Part shown: positions 52,843 to 63,851 of the stretch, piece by piece
Layout: each line of letters opens with the position of its first letter
How positions within the stretch are numbered: the first letter of the stretch is position 1
Source: Maea johnstoni
Lineage: Eukaryota; Annelida; Polychaeta; Spionida; Magelonidae
Direction: 5' to 3'
NCBI GenBank assembly: GCA_963942565.1
Contig: OZ012699.1
Location: 29,042,131 to 29,106,130 of the forward strand
DNA length: 64,000 nt
Position numbers and translations under genes: made by a program
The notes under the pieces: model-generated
The model's database searches: none
The model's input: only the letters and a program-made list of their open reading frames with translations
What the model was told of the DNA's origin: nothing

Positions 52843-53603
52843 ATAGCTTGGGGAAATCTTTCATGCTGAAGAGTAATGTGGAGAATATTTGAACGGGAAA
52901 TGTTAATCAGAATATTACCAATAACTCTCTTTCAAATATTTGGTAGAAATCAGTCTTCACTTCCAAGTTAATGTCAAAAGTATCAAAGATCCATACAGCA
53001 TTTAAAGATGAACTTCAAAGCTGGCAATGACTTATCCTTCATTAGGCTTAGTTGCTATGAGAGTGGTTCTAATAACTTCATCCTGATTCTAGTATTAGTA
53101 CATTTGTCACAGGGCACTACATTCTCAATATACATTTTGGAAACTGAATATATATGGAAATGGATTTTTCAAGAAGGGTCACTAAGTATAGGCCACTGTT
53201 CAATTGAGTTGTCTAATCTTTCAGCTCATTTATAAACATTTGTCTGGGTCTATTAGGTGATAATTCATACGGTTGTTACAATTCATTTTGGCTGTAAATT
53301 AGGTTGTTAAACCACTCCAATATCTTATTTCTTGAAGTTCCATGAGAAGAAAGATTAATTTCCAAAGAGAAGACCAGTTCAAGATCATTTTTTTTGACAA
53401 AAAACAACATAATTCTAAAGAAAAAGGACAGTTTCATTTTCTTTTCTTTGATAAGTCCTTGTCTTTAACCCTTTTATTGGTAACTACGGTCCACTTTTAA
53501 TTTATTTATTTTTAAATTCTATTGGTATAATTGTAGGTAAGGTTACCTTGATAACTTTGCTCTCAGAAATTGTGCATTCTAAAAACAAAAACAAAAGATT
53601 ATG
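52843..53603. other. Gene-free stretch
   Basis: No supported feature. Confidence 0.4.
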
Positions 53604-53818
53604 TTAACCCTTATGCTAAGTGACTAATTTGGTCAATACAAAATGATGCAAAACACTGTACCTGAAAAATGATTGAAAACCTGGCAAATGGGTACTCATC
53701 TAAGAGTACTTGTCACAATCTATCGAATGAGTACCTACACGACAGGGTTTTAAAGCGTTTTCTTTAAAAATCTTTGCGTCCTTGTGCTTTGGACAAAAGT
53801 AGCCTCAGCATTGGATTA
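53604..53818. mobile_element. piggyBac-type MITE, right end worn
   Basis: Starts TTAACCCTTATGCTAAGTG at 53604 and shares the family interior (CAATACAAAATGATGCAAAA, AGCCTCAGCATTGG). The right end has lost AAGGGTTAA. It is followed directly by a TTATCGATCATAATCAG-type segment that may be one end of a second, hAT-like element, ending near 54125 with CTGCCCATCTCTA. Confidence 0.5.
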
Positions 53819-54870
53819 TCGATCATAATCAGTTCTTCACACTTTTTCAGTAATTGGGTACTAGAGGTTTAGAACGTAAAACTAAATGATGATCTATGAC
53901 AATTGCTTGCTATTAGCACCTACTATAACATCCGTTTGAAGAGTTTCTAGAGCTTAGTTTCATAACAAGAAAGCTGACAACTTGCTGATCATTTAGTTCT
54001 ATTTTTTGTCACTAGGTGTCACCTTTACTGATTATTATTGATTACCAATTTTGTGATATATAAATCAGTAAAATAGAGGCATCCGATCGATTATCGATTA
54101 TAATCAATGATCTGCCCATCTCTACATCTTCAAATATAACCCCTTTTGCATATATGGATTCACAAACCGGCAGTGGAATACTTTAATAGGAAATAAGACA
54201 AACACATGTGGGGTCAACACTAAATAAGCACATTAGGTGATGGTAGTTTTTGAAGGCTATTTTTAATGGCCAAAAATAAATAAGTAGTTTTTCACCACTT
54301 GTTGCATTACAAAATTATCTTGTTATCCAAAGACATTTCTGAAATGAGAGGTATTATCTCTGATGATAATTTAATAGTTCCAAAAACAACCAGACTGTTG
54401 ACAATAGTGAATACAAACCAAATACTGTAATATTGGTTTTTCGGAATAAAAAATCTCTGAAAAATCCAAAATCACAAATTCGGTAAATTTGCAGCTCTGA
54501 TTAATTTACTATTCTACAGTACCTAAATAGATCAAGGTAAGTATGTATGCTAATTGACCTTAATCAAGTTACAAAATCATACAAAAAATATGAACAAATG
54601 AATAAACAGAAGAATACAAATTATGTGAAGTCAACCAATGAACAGAAAAATAGGAAGTTTTGGCTCAACAAATTGTAGACTATCAGCTAGAGATATACAT
54701 ACTACCATAATATTGCCATACCTCTTGCAGTTATATAAAGTTGCTCGATGTAAAGGACTCAAGATTTCTAGATTTGTGAATAAGACGCACCCCAGATTTG
54801 AGTGGGAAAATTTGTGAAAAAAAGTGTGTCTTATACACACAAAATTACAGTAATCATGCCGCACAGCAGG

Positions 54871-55177
54871 CAGGGTCTTAGCCAGGATTTAGGAACTGGG
54901 TGCCCAAAATTGGTAATCCTAAAATTTTGGGGCATCCTAATTCTAAGGGGGACCAAAATATTCATAGATTATAACCTTCTTCATGTATTGAAATAAGGCA
55001 TAACATCCCTATACATACAATGTCAAAGTATTTATATTGAGGTGAAATAAATTCCAATATATGTTTGAAAATGACATTTTTCAAAACTACTCTCCAAAAT
55101 GGGGGTGCCCTGAAGGGTGATTTTTGAAGGTTTGGGTGTCCAAATGACACCCAGACGCCCTGCTGGCTAAGACCATG
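54871..55177. mobile_element. CTTAGCCAGGA-family hAT-like MITE
   Basis: Starts CAGGGTCTTAGCCAGGA and ends CCTGCTGGCTAAGACCATG, an inverted pair with one mismatch over about 15 bp. Interior GGGTGCCCAAAATTGG and GTGTCCAAATGACACCC are shared with the 5.9, 20.8 and 57.5 kb pieces. The flanks CCGCACAGCAGG and CCACACAGTAGG look like a decayed duplication. Confidence 0.65.
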
Positions 55178-55289
55178 CCACACAGTAGGTGATACATGTG
55201 GACAACTAGACTCTCTGAGTTTTGTGGTTTCAAACTCAAACAAGTTTGTCAGTTACATAGCATACTGGATATTTTTGCTAAAAGTAGAG

Positions 55290-55440
55290 ATGCAATTAAA
55301 TCAGTAGGGTTCATATGAGCTGCGCTCATTTTAGGAGTTATCCTAAATCTGAGGGCCACAGCGAAAATCAAATCCTGTATTTGACTGTGTTACCTTTGTG
55401 AAATAAAGATTATTATTATCATAATTAATATTATTACTAT
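55290..55440 (+). repeat. Possible LINE 3' tail
   Basis: The run GTTACCTTTGTGAAATAAAG followed by ATTATTATTATC resembles the 3' end of many L2/CR1-like retroposons in invertebrates. Only the tail is present, and no coding part is visible. Confidence 0.3.
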
Positions 55441-55889
55441 TGTCCTATCCCAGCTCGCCTGTCTATAACTCTTTTATACATCTTAAATACATGCATTTCA
55501 GCAGTTGATGCAACCATTTTGTTTAAGCATATAAGTACATAACACTGAATTGCTAATAATACAAAACAGCCCTTCTGCATTTGCAAAGGTAACATGATTA
55601 ACACAGTAGTACATAATGAATAGAAAAGCTGAATGAATAATTAACTAAGTTATAAATATTTTCCTCATTCACTACCAGGTAGACCTTACATGTCTTTCAC
55701 ATGCAAAGACTACAAAAGATAAATGAATGAATATAACCAAGACATATAATTTTGCTCTCTTAACTGCCAGGTAGACCTTACCAGGCTTTCAGTGGCAAAG
55801 ACACTATAGACAACGTTCACATGTTGCATGCCTGTGTGTAGTAATCAGTCTACCATAAATCCTTAGCAATTATATGGACCAAATATTAA

Positions 55890-56068
55890 TACAGGTGAAC
55901 TTGGATATGACGGACTCAATGGGACCAGGAAAATTGGTCTGTCGTATGCAAAATCTGTCGTATACATATGACAAACACTTGATATGTATCAGACTGGGAC
56001 CAAGCATGTCGTCCGTCATATGCAAAAATCTGTCGTACAGTGGTCTGTCATATCCATGTTCACCTGTA
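55890..56068. mobile_element. mariner-type palindromic MITE, TA flanked
   Basis: TA at 55890-55891 and 56067-56068 flanks a 175-bp element with inverted ends CAGGTGAACTTGGATATGAC and CATATCCATGTTCACCTG. Internal arms repeat CTGTCGTATGCAAAA in both orientations. TA duplication is typical of Tc1/mariner-type elements. Confidence 0.7.
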
Positions 56069-56214
56069 ACATCATTATCATGAGTGGATCATGGAGGGTG
56101 TCCCATTTTCCTGAAAACGCAGATGGATCCAAGGCAACAATTCCTGAGGATCCTGGCTTAAAGAAAATCTCACATTCCTCAGCACATTTGACTCCTGAGA
56201 TATGAAAATAAAGG

Positions 56215-56910
56215 TAAGTCGATAGAACCCTACCTCTTTCGTCTTCTCCCATTTAAGTCGGGACACATAGTTTAACTCAATATCGTGAGGATACAGACTT
56301 CATGAAAATCTCACACTCTTCAGCACCTTTCAATGTACTGAGACAGAATTAAAGGTATGTCCATGGAACCCTACCTCTTGTCCTCCTCTCCCATTCAAGC
56401 CTGGACACATAGTTTGACACAATATCGTGAGGATCCAGGCTTAAGGAAAATCTCACATTCTTTAGCACCTTTGGCTGTAGTCAATGTCCGGACACATAGT
56501 TCAACACAAAATCCTGAGAAAACTGGCAGTAATGAAAATCTCACTCTTCAGCACCTTTTACAATACTGAGACATAGAAATAAAGGTGACTCAATAGTACC
56601 CCACCTCTTTTGTTGCCCTCCCAATCAAGTCTGGACACAATATCTTGAGGATCCAGGCTGCAAATGAAAATTTCACACTATTCAGCCCCTTTGACAATAC
56701 TGAGACATAGAAATAGAGGTAAATCAATAGTACCCTAGCTCTTTCCCCCCCTTTCTCATTCAAGTCTGGACACATGGTTTGACACAATATCTTGAGGATC
56801 CAGACATAATCAAATTCTCTTACTCTTCAGTACCTTTGACTGTATTGAGACATTCTCCCATTCGAGCCTGGACACATAGTTCGACACAATATCTTGAAAA
56901 CAAGCAATAC
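56215..56910. repeat. Tandem repeat, ~140-bp unit (duplicate block)
   Basis: The landmark GGACACATAGTTTGACACAA and its variants recur about six times with AATATCNTGAGGATCCAG-type and CTCACACTCTTCAGCACC motifs. It corresponds to the shorter array at 19.98-20.50 kb. Confidence 0.65.
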
Positions 56911-57038
56911 TTAACAAATATCATGATGGTATGCTGTTGTGCTTGTTAGGATTAACAATACCCTTTCAAATATTTCCAGTAACTCCATCTGTGTTATTTT
57001 AGATTATGTTAACATACAAATACAAATCCAATCCCAAT

Positions 57039-57359
57039 CAGGGACTCAGGGTCTTAGCCAGGATTTTAAAAATGCTTGTCCAAAACAGCAATTTCAAAAA
57101 TTTTGCCCGTCCAGAATTTGGCTACTTATCTACTTCAAATCCTAATACCAGCAACATTCAATAGCCTAGTGTGTCAAAAAGGATAATATACACTTCAGCT
57201 ATGTCATAAAAGATGGTTTATTAGGAAAATATTTGGTTATTGCACCCAGAAAGTCAAAATTGATAAATCATAATAGAAAATTTTGCCTGTCCAAACAGGA
57301 GGTTTTTAGGAAACTACCCGTCCAAAAGACAGGTAGGACGGGTCCTGGCTAAGTCCCTG
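57039..57359. mobile_element. CTTAGCCAGGA-family hAT-like MITE
   Basis: Ends CAGGGACTCAGGGTCTTAGC and CCTGGCTAAGTCCCTG form an inverted pair. The interior has TGTCCAAAACAGCAATTTC and CCGTCCAAAAGACAGG. A second, truncated member follows at about 57520-57750. Confidence 0.6.
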
Positions 57360-57839
57360 ATTCAGGGTACAATGCATTGACCACCGGGCCATCAGGGCAA
57401 CCCCAATATTCCCGAGCAATGCCGAGTCTACCTTTGCCTGAGGAGAAATACCACATAAAACATATTTGACAATTATCTAAACCCTGTTGTGTTGGTGCTT
57501 ACTTGAAAGCTCTTGCCAAGGTAGGGTCTTAGCCAGGATTTAAAAATAGGTTGCCCAAAATTGGCAATTTCAAAATATTTGGCCTTCCTATTTTTAAACT
57601 GAGGTCACGATAAACTCAAATTATAACCATAAACATATATTTACTAATTGAAATAAGGCATAGCATCCTTATCCAGTGTCAGTGTCATAGGAATTATAGT
57701 GAGGTGACAAATTTCAATTATCTGCTTTTAAATTATGTTGCACTGTGTGATTATGACGTAATAACCAGGAGACTGCCTTGCAAACCGCTTATGCAGCGTG
57801 AATTACTCAGCGTTTTGCTGCACTGCTCAAGTGTGTTTT

Positions 57840-58049
57840 AGGCTTTATGCTGCTGATGGCTAATTTGGCAAATACAAAATGATGCAAAAAACTGCAAAGT
57901 GACTGAAACCCTGGCACATGGGTTCTCATCTGAGAGTACTCAGCAAAAGCTATCCAAAGGATACCAACATGATAGGGTTTAGATGGTTTTCAAAAATCTT
58001 TGAGTCCTTGTGCTTTGGACGAAGGTAGCCTCAGCATTGGAAGGGTTAA
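57840..58049. mobile_element. piggyBac-type MITE abutting the Kelch exon
   Basis: Starts GCTGCTGATGGCTAATTTGG (left TTAACCC edge not clean) and ends AGCCTCAGCATTGGAAGGG before TTAA at 58046-58049. It lies directly against the end of the BTB-Kelch copy 2 exon, and its TTAA supplies that exon's stop codon. Confidence 0.6.
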
Positions 58050-58329
58050 GTTTGAGTAACAAGATCTCTCTCTGAGGTGAGAACTCTGACGGCCACAGCC
58101 TCCCTAATTCTGAAAGGTGGTGGAGCAAGCCACGTCCAATTATTCAGAGCTGGGCAGAACTTGACAGCTTTGTTCCTACTGAACAGATACTCCTCCCCTC
58201 TGAGGGTTCTTAGTTGGGTAGCGTCATCTCTTCTCAAGGGTGGATTTCTGTAGGGAGAAGATCCAAACTCTTTCTGCCCCTCCCTCCAGACCTTGTCTTG
58301 AATGCTGTAGAACTTGTGGACATTCTCAA
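58046..58329 (-). CDS. BTB-Kelch copy 2, downstream Kelch exon
   Basis: Same acceptor (TATTTCAG) and start as the copy 1 exon, encoding VENVHKFYSIQDKVW through RIREAVAVRVLTSERDL. Sequence identity with copy 1 continues up to CTTGTTACTC and then breaks: copy 1 ends LVTPLGY, this copy ends LVTQT with a TAA taken from the TTAA at the border of a piggyBac-type MITE. The MITE therefore probably shortened or changed the C-terminus. It is about 2 kb downstream of the main exon. Confidence 0.6.
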
Positions 58330-58345
58330 CTGAAATACATAACAT

Positions 58346-58960
58346 CAGGCACTTGGCATTAGTAATAAAAAGAATAGTGATATTGTTATTTGATATTGCA
58401 TCCTTTCCATATAAACATGCTCAAAGGAGCATTACATTCCATTATCAATGGCATTACTAGCACCCTTGCATTAACTACATCACTATATACATGGATGACT
58501 CTTATCTTCTGAATTTAGGGTCAGTCCAAGCACCAAATTTTCTTATAATTAACAGTAAACGTGATTAAAGAATTTGTTGACCTTCCTCAAGGAAAACATG
58601 AGTATTTGTCATAGGCACCAAGTAAGTAATAATAGGGGTCTAAGCAAATATTTCATAGTCCTGGAATGTATTGTATTCAATTTTTTTATGATATAACAGT
58701 AGATGTGATTTTAAGAATTTGTTGACCTTTCCCCTGGGCAATATGAGTGTTTGTCATAGGCTATTGGCCAGAAGGCTGGTTATATCATCTAAAAGTTACA
58801 TGGGATGAATGGTATTCCATTGGCTTATATCAAGGAAGCAACAATGTTGTACTTCAGGCCAGGGTTACTTGATTTATTGGTTACTGGATCCTTCCCTGAC
58901 CAATTTTACAGGGTCGGGAGAGAGGAATTTAAAAATAAAGTTTATGTTTTTATTTTCTTT
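58346..58960 (-). other. Intron sequence of BTB-Kelch copy 2
   Basis: The first 150 bp match the intron side of copy 1 (CTCAAAGGAGCATTACATTC near 21.76 and 58.42 kb). After that come two partly similar segments with AAGAATTTGTTGACCTT. No gene. Confidence 0.5.
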
Positions 58961-59411
58961 ATAGCTTATTCAAGCTAACAATGAGCAAAGTGAATGGGTT
59001 TGTAAGTTTCAACTGTGTGCCTGTAAAAAACAGGTTTGTCCTCTATTGGTGTTCAGGCCAAACACATCTGTCCACTTATAGAAATCTGGGTCAGTTTGTG
59101 GTTAGCATTCACTGAGTGTGGAGAACTAGAACATAGGGGGAACTAAAGGAGCAATTAGTACATGAGACACTATTAGTCTAAATAAGATGTAGAGATTGTG
59201 GTACTTGAGATATGATACCCCTGGAGAGCCTCCCTACTCTGTGACCCAGAAAACTTACTATGCTACTGGCAAAACCCATCTGTATACTTTACAAGTGGAC
59301 ATGTAGAGGTAACACGCCCACCTGTAGGGTCTATCAATCTTTTGTGCAGAGTGAATGGACTATACTCCTGAACTTGTACTAGCACTCATTGTTAGCTTGA
59401 ATTAGCAATAA
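58961..59411. mobile_element. ~450-bp MITE, copy 1
   Basis: Left end TTCAAGCTAACAATGAGC (outermost bases worn) and right end CTCATTGTTAGCTTGAATTA followed by GCAATAA are inverted. The interior matches the 63.4-kb copy in opposite orientation, with landmarks CACTGAGTGTGGAGAACTAG and TATACTTTACAAGTGG. Non-coding. Confidence 0.75.
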
Positions 59412-60337
59412 CACACGAAAGTCTAAGTGAGCAAACAGTCGGAAGGGAGGCAAAAAAATAGAGTGATTATTTCGCTAGTATTAAGATACATACTTAAACC
59501 ATATTTTTGAATATCAAAAGACTGATTTTTTAAATAAGATGATGCATTTCAACAATACTGTATTGCTTTGCTAATGCAATGTTGTATTGCTCCGGTATAA
59601 ATATTCTCGTAGTTTTGTAGTTTTATTACCATCCATGGTAAATTTATTGTAAGTTTGGTGTATCTTCATACGGCTCGGCGACAGAGCACAAAATAAAGTG
59701 GGGGATTACATTTATTTTCTCGTCGGGTCTATTCGATTTTAATCGGCAGATCCGAAACCAATATATCAAGTAACCGTCGCCTAAGTGTACAGTATGTGTT
59801 AAATGGAATAAAAACATGAAGGCTGCCATTCTTGATAAATGTAAAGCCTATATCTGGTGGTCACCCAGGCCCTGCAAGACTATGATAGAAACAAATTCAC
59901 AAATCATATTTAAGTCAATGTTCAAAACTACACAAGGACATGGGACCACTCATTTGATTACTAGTACTTAGTTCAGACCATTGCCACATGAAGGGGGTTT
60001 GTTTATTCATTAAGATTCCCAACTGGCCACCCTAGTATTAATAATTTATTGTCTCAAAAGGGGCTCTTTACACTTCAGCCATGGCTTAGAAGGTGATTTT
60101 TTAGTTAAGGATATTAGTATGCACATATGGAGAGGATAGCTTTAAGAGTGGTTACACTAAAAAAGGCCACAATTTGCCAAAATTAGGACCTCTAATTCAC
60201 AAAAAAAGCACCGGCTAAGCATTATAGATCTTAAAGCATCCAATAGCGGGTTTGAATTTCAAAATAAGTATTGCCATATAATAAATCCCTGTTGGTTATT
60301 CAAAATGATGTCTGGACACTATATAGTTAGTAAAAGG
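59412..60337 (-). other. Rest of BTB-Kelch copy 2 intron
   Basis: No gene. From about 60.13 kb it again matches copy 1 intron (near 22.0 kb: AATTTGCCAGAATTAGGACC here with one change). Confidence 0.5.
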
Positions 60338-62206
60338 TCACAACAGCCCCTCTATTATGGACACCCCTCTATAGTGGACACTGGTCAGTCCTGAGTGTGT
60401 CAACAAAAGAGGCGTTCCACTGTATATGAAAGAAAGCAGTCTCATTTTCTCATTTATATACATCAAGATGAATTGCAATGTCCAATCACCTCGAACTGTG
60501 ATGAAATCATTTGCTTGCTCAAAAAGAGCCTTTAGATAATGAACCAGTAAATATTTATGAGTGCATGTAAATTGTACATTTAATGTTTTGCAAAAACGAT
60601 ACCCATAATTGCATCCGATGCCCAGACAAGCCCAACATTTTAACAAAATATTCTTAGTGATGACTATCAAATCTTGAAAAGGCTGTTGAATACCTTTTGA
60701 ATGCAAAACATCTCCTTTGAAATAAAGTTGATAATCATAGACATCCTCTTCCATACATTGAGCAACCGTGAATGCGGTCCACAGTGAATTCTCTACATCA
60801 TAGCATTGTAGCATGTACATGTCGTCCATCCCATTGTTCTTATCATTGCATATGCCGAAGACAAAGACCGTAGAAGTGTCTCCCTCGTGCACCATCATTT
60901 CCAGTAGTTCGCACCCATACGGCATCGGAGAAGTCCCCTGCCACTGATTGTGGCCTCCAGTCAAGAGGTCAATGAAGTACATTCGTGTGGAGATCATCTC
61001 AAGATAGCAGTGTCCTAGTCCTGTCACATACAGGTGGTCCTTGACAACAACAAACATGCAGTCCTCATTCAATTTCAAATCACTATCAAAATCAGTCATA
61101 GGAGGTGTCACATGTATCATGCCCTCATTTTCAAGACAATCACAAAGTTTCAGCCAGTTTCCTCTACAGCATTCATGAAAACTAAAAGTACTTTCTTCCA
61201 AATTCATGCAGAGGATTGAGTTTCTTGGCTGTGCTGCTTGTAGATCTTGGCATTTTCGCTGATCTGAATAAACACTACTAACACCCAAAGTGGTTAGACA
61301 CCATTTATCCTCATTGATAAAGTATGCTAGAATTGAGAACCATGGTAAATTTTTCTTTGGGATTATCATGATAACTTCCTGCGGTGCTCCCCTGCGAGTC
61401 TGTAGGATCTGTGACATTTCATCCGAGGCCAGCAATGGAGAGACCACAGTCTGCAGTACCTGCATCATCACATCCTTGCATTCAGGAAGTTGCAAGAGAG
61501 GCTCACTACGCATCTTTCCGACCATCACCTCATTGTCGATGTTCCCCCAGCGGACCAATTTCAGCAATTCTGGAAGGAAGGCCACTCTCCAGTCGCTATC
61601 ATGTCTTGTCCACACTAAAACTGCATCCAAAAGGTCAAGATCTGTAGCCCGAACATCATCATCACCCACAATGTCTTTCAGGTTAGCCAGGGAGAGAGTA
61701 GGGAAATCTGGTCTCCTTTGAGACATGGGAGTGAAGTTTGCCAACAGGATTCTTTTAGCAGCCTTGTGAAGTTTCGGAAGAGAGTATTCTTCAGCCAATT
61801 GCATTAAAGAGAATTCATCATGCGACTTGATATTTTTCACTATGTGATGCTCACACAAAGCTTTAAGGGCTGACAAGAGAAGGTACTCAGAAGCTTTGAG
61901 AATTTCAATGACATCACCATTTCCTAGATTAATTTCCCCAACATATATGTATGCAACAATCTTTTCCATAACTTCTGCAGAACAGCAGTCCAAGTCTACT
62001 ACACTTGAGGAGCACTCTTTCATTCCGCTGTTGAAGAGAGACCGGAAATACTGAGATCCAGCTGCCATGACGAAACGATGAACATGGATTGTTGTTCCCA
62101 GCACTCGTATTGACAAGTCGCACAGTTCTTTCTCTTTCTGCATCTGGTGCAGATTCTCACATCTTCTACAGCACGCACTGTCACAGTAACTGTGTACTTC
62201 TTCCAT
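60338..62206 (-). CDS. BTB-Kelch copy 2, main exon
   Basis: Intact paralogue of the split gene, likely a Cullin-3 adaptor for ubiquitination. It starts MEEVHSYCDSACCRRCENL, 43 bp inside the conserved block that begins at the promoter. BTB spans about residues 28-125 (CDLSIRVLGTTIHVHRFVMA), BACK about 130-240. Then comes a linker with 10 residues more than copy 1 (LLASDEMSQI) and diverged Kelch blades (LYVTGLGHC, FIDLLTGGHNQW, VFVFGICND, CYDVENSLWTAF, VITKNILLKCW). The open frame continues about 85 residues past KCWACLG into a mariner-like repeat shared with the copy 1 intron. I take that part as intron read-through, so the true exon probably ends near 60.60 kb and splices to 58329. Confidence 0.8.
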   Translation of the reverse strand: MEEVHSYCDSACCRRCENLHQMQKEKELCDLSIRVLGTTIHVHRFVMAAGSQYFRSLFNSGMKECSSSVVDLDCCSAEVMEKIVAYIYVGEINLGNGDVIEILKASEYLLLSALKALCEHHIVKNIKSHDEFSLMQLAEEYSLPKLHKAAKRILLANFTPMSQRRPDFPTLSLANLKDIVGDDDVRATDLDLLDAVLVWTRHDSDWRVAFLPELLKLVRWGNIDNEVMVGKMRSEPLLQLPECKDVMMQVLQTVVSPLLASDEMSQILQTRRGAPQEVIMIIPKKNLPWFSILAYFINEDKWCLTTLGVSSVYSDQRKCQDLQAAQPRNSILCMNLEESTFSFHECCRGNWLKLCDCLENEGMIHVTPPMTDFDSDLKLNEDCMFVVVKDHLYVTGLGHCYLEMISTRMYFIDLLTGGHNQWQGTSPMPYGCELLEMMVHEGDTSTVFVFGICNDKNNGMDDMYMLQCYDVENSLWTAFTVAQCMEEDVYDYQLYFKGDVLHSKGIQQPFQDLIVITKNILLKCWACLGIGCNYGYRFCKTLNVQFTCTHKYLLVHYLKALFEQANDFITVRGDWTLQFILMYINEKMRLLSFIYSGTPLLLTHSGLTSVHYRGVSIIEGLL

Positions 62207-62520
62207 GTCGTCTACGTTTCACTGTACGTCGATAATAAGGATTCGCCAACCAGAATCAAGACAAATAGCGACTGTTGGTGAATTTTTAACTCTTGTTCTA
62301 ACTGCCTAAGTCTTCTAGTTACACTGCTCTTTGTGTGAGCACGCGACGCTCTTGAAAGTTCCCTGCTTTCCCTTTCTCCAACTCGATGCAATGACAATAT
62401 TATACCGAAATTGTGGGTACTCACGATGTCAGAGCGGGCGGCCGTGTTATACATATATACCAGATAACAGTGGCTGATAAGAAGTGCAACACACATTCAG
62501 CGTCAAAAAATTGGAATATA
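62207..62520 (-). promoter_or_regulatory. BTB-Kelch copy 2 promoter region
   Basis: Minus-strand TATATAT at 62459-62453 lies where copy 1 has TATATAA. Conserved stretches include CCAGATAACAG on one side, and a GAGTACCC segment, CATTGCATCGAGTT and AGTTAGAACAAGAGT toward the start codon. Confidence 0.45.
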
Positions 62521-63398
62521 GCCAAACCAATGATTTATTTTTCAAAAAGACCCCACTTGCAATAATTTTAAATATTTAAGGACCTCCCCCATTTAAAAAA
62601 AATAAAAATCGGACAAACAATTTACAATGTATGTTGCAATTGTGTGGTTGCAAAATCCGCACTTCGTTTGCACCTTTCTCTACAGACTACCAATAGTTAC
62701 CATACACGTACATGATTTTCCGAGCACTGATCGAGTCACTGCCAAAGAAGGAAAGGGACAGCAAGTGTTTCCATTTAGAAGTAGAAATCATAGTATATAC
62801 ACGTATTAGGAATAACAAATGGGTGTCGTTAAAGTAGGAATTGATAATTGTGTGTCATATATTTATCAATGCTAAGTTAGAGATATATATAATAAAGATA
62901 AGCAACTCAATCTTGCTGGGGAAGAGTGGGGTATTGATAACAACTAATTTGCATAACAATTATCCGACTATAGTCTGTCTGACTCAAGCTTGGCTGACCG
63001 TTTTTTCCTCTTTTTTGTTACAGAAACTTAGTGTTTGCTATCCAATCTTGTCAAACCTCTTAGGAGTAACTTCTTTATGTATATACCTCCATGCCACTCT
63101 CAACTCCGTAAAATGTTGATTTCGCTCATTAGGTCCCATTGTAAAATTTGCCCATTACAAACAGTGCCAATGTGAGCTATCTTGCGTGGAATTTTACTAT
63201 GGGCACCTGATGAGCAAACATTTAAAATGTATTGAGAAGCAGTATTCTGATATTTATCCATTAATCTAGAAGCTCATCTTTCCCTTATAAACAGGGAATT
63301 TTTCTGGTCCAGCTCTTCACCCCAATACTTCATTTTTTTCCTAAATAGGCTTCTCTTTTGTATATTTCATAGCCGTAAAGAGGTAAGTGTGGGATTGA
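62521..63398. other. Gene-free flank of the duplicate block
   Basis: Patches match 37.9-38.48 kb. No gene. Confidence 0.45.
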
Positions 63399-63851
63399 TT
63401 ATTGCTAATTTAAGCTAACAATGAGCGATAGTACAAGTTCAGGAGTATAGTCCATTCACTCTGCACAAAAGATTGACATACCCTACAGGTGGACGTGTGA
63501 CCTCTACATGTCCACTTGTAAAGTATACAGATGGGTTCTGCCAATAGCCCAGTAAGTTGTCTGGGTCACAGAGTAGGGAGGCTCGCCAGGGGTATCATAT
63601 CTCAAGTACCACAATCTCTTCATCTTATATTAGACTACTAGTGTCCCATGTACCAATTGCCCCTTTAGTTCCCCCTATGTTCTAGTTCTCCACACTCAGT
63701 GACTACTAACCACAAACTGACCCAGATTTCTATAAGTGAACCGGTGAGCTTGAACTGAACACCAATAGAGAACAAACCTGTTCTTACAGGCACACACTTG
63801 AAACTTACAAACCCATTCGCTTTGCTCATTGTTAGCTTGAATTAGCAATAA
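63399..63851. mobile_element. ~450-bp MITE, copy 2 (opposite orientation)
   Basis: Complete ends: TTATTGCTAATTTAAGCTAA at the left and TTAGCTTGAATTAGCAATAA at the right, inverted copies with one mismatch. It is the reverse of the copy at 58961-59411. No transposase. I do not see a clear target duplication, so the superfamily is open. Confidence 0.8.

Larger units (their letters stand above)
54200..63400. repeat. Segmental duplicate of the 18.9-38.5 kb block
   Basis: In the same order and orientation, this block repeats the AGTTTTTCACCACT segment, the 140-bp tandem array, the tRNA-like remnant, both BTB-Kelch exons, the conserved promoter and part of the upstream flank. It lacks the Gypsy element and has gained other small elements. 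Coding identity is high but clearly below 100%, so the duplication is far older than the Gypsy insertion. Confidence 0.8.

Noticed and set aside
60338-60600. C-terminal 85 residues of the long Kelch copy 2 frame as true protein
   Set aside because: The DNA is intron and mariner-like repeat shared with copy 1, where the frame is already closed.
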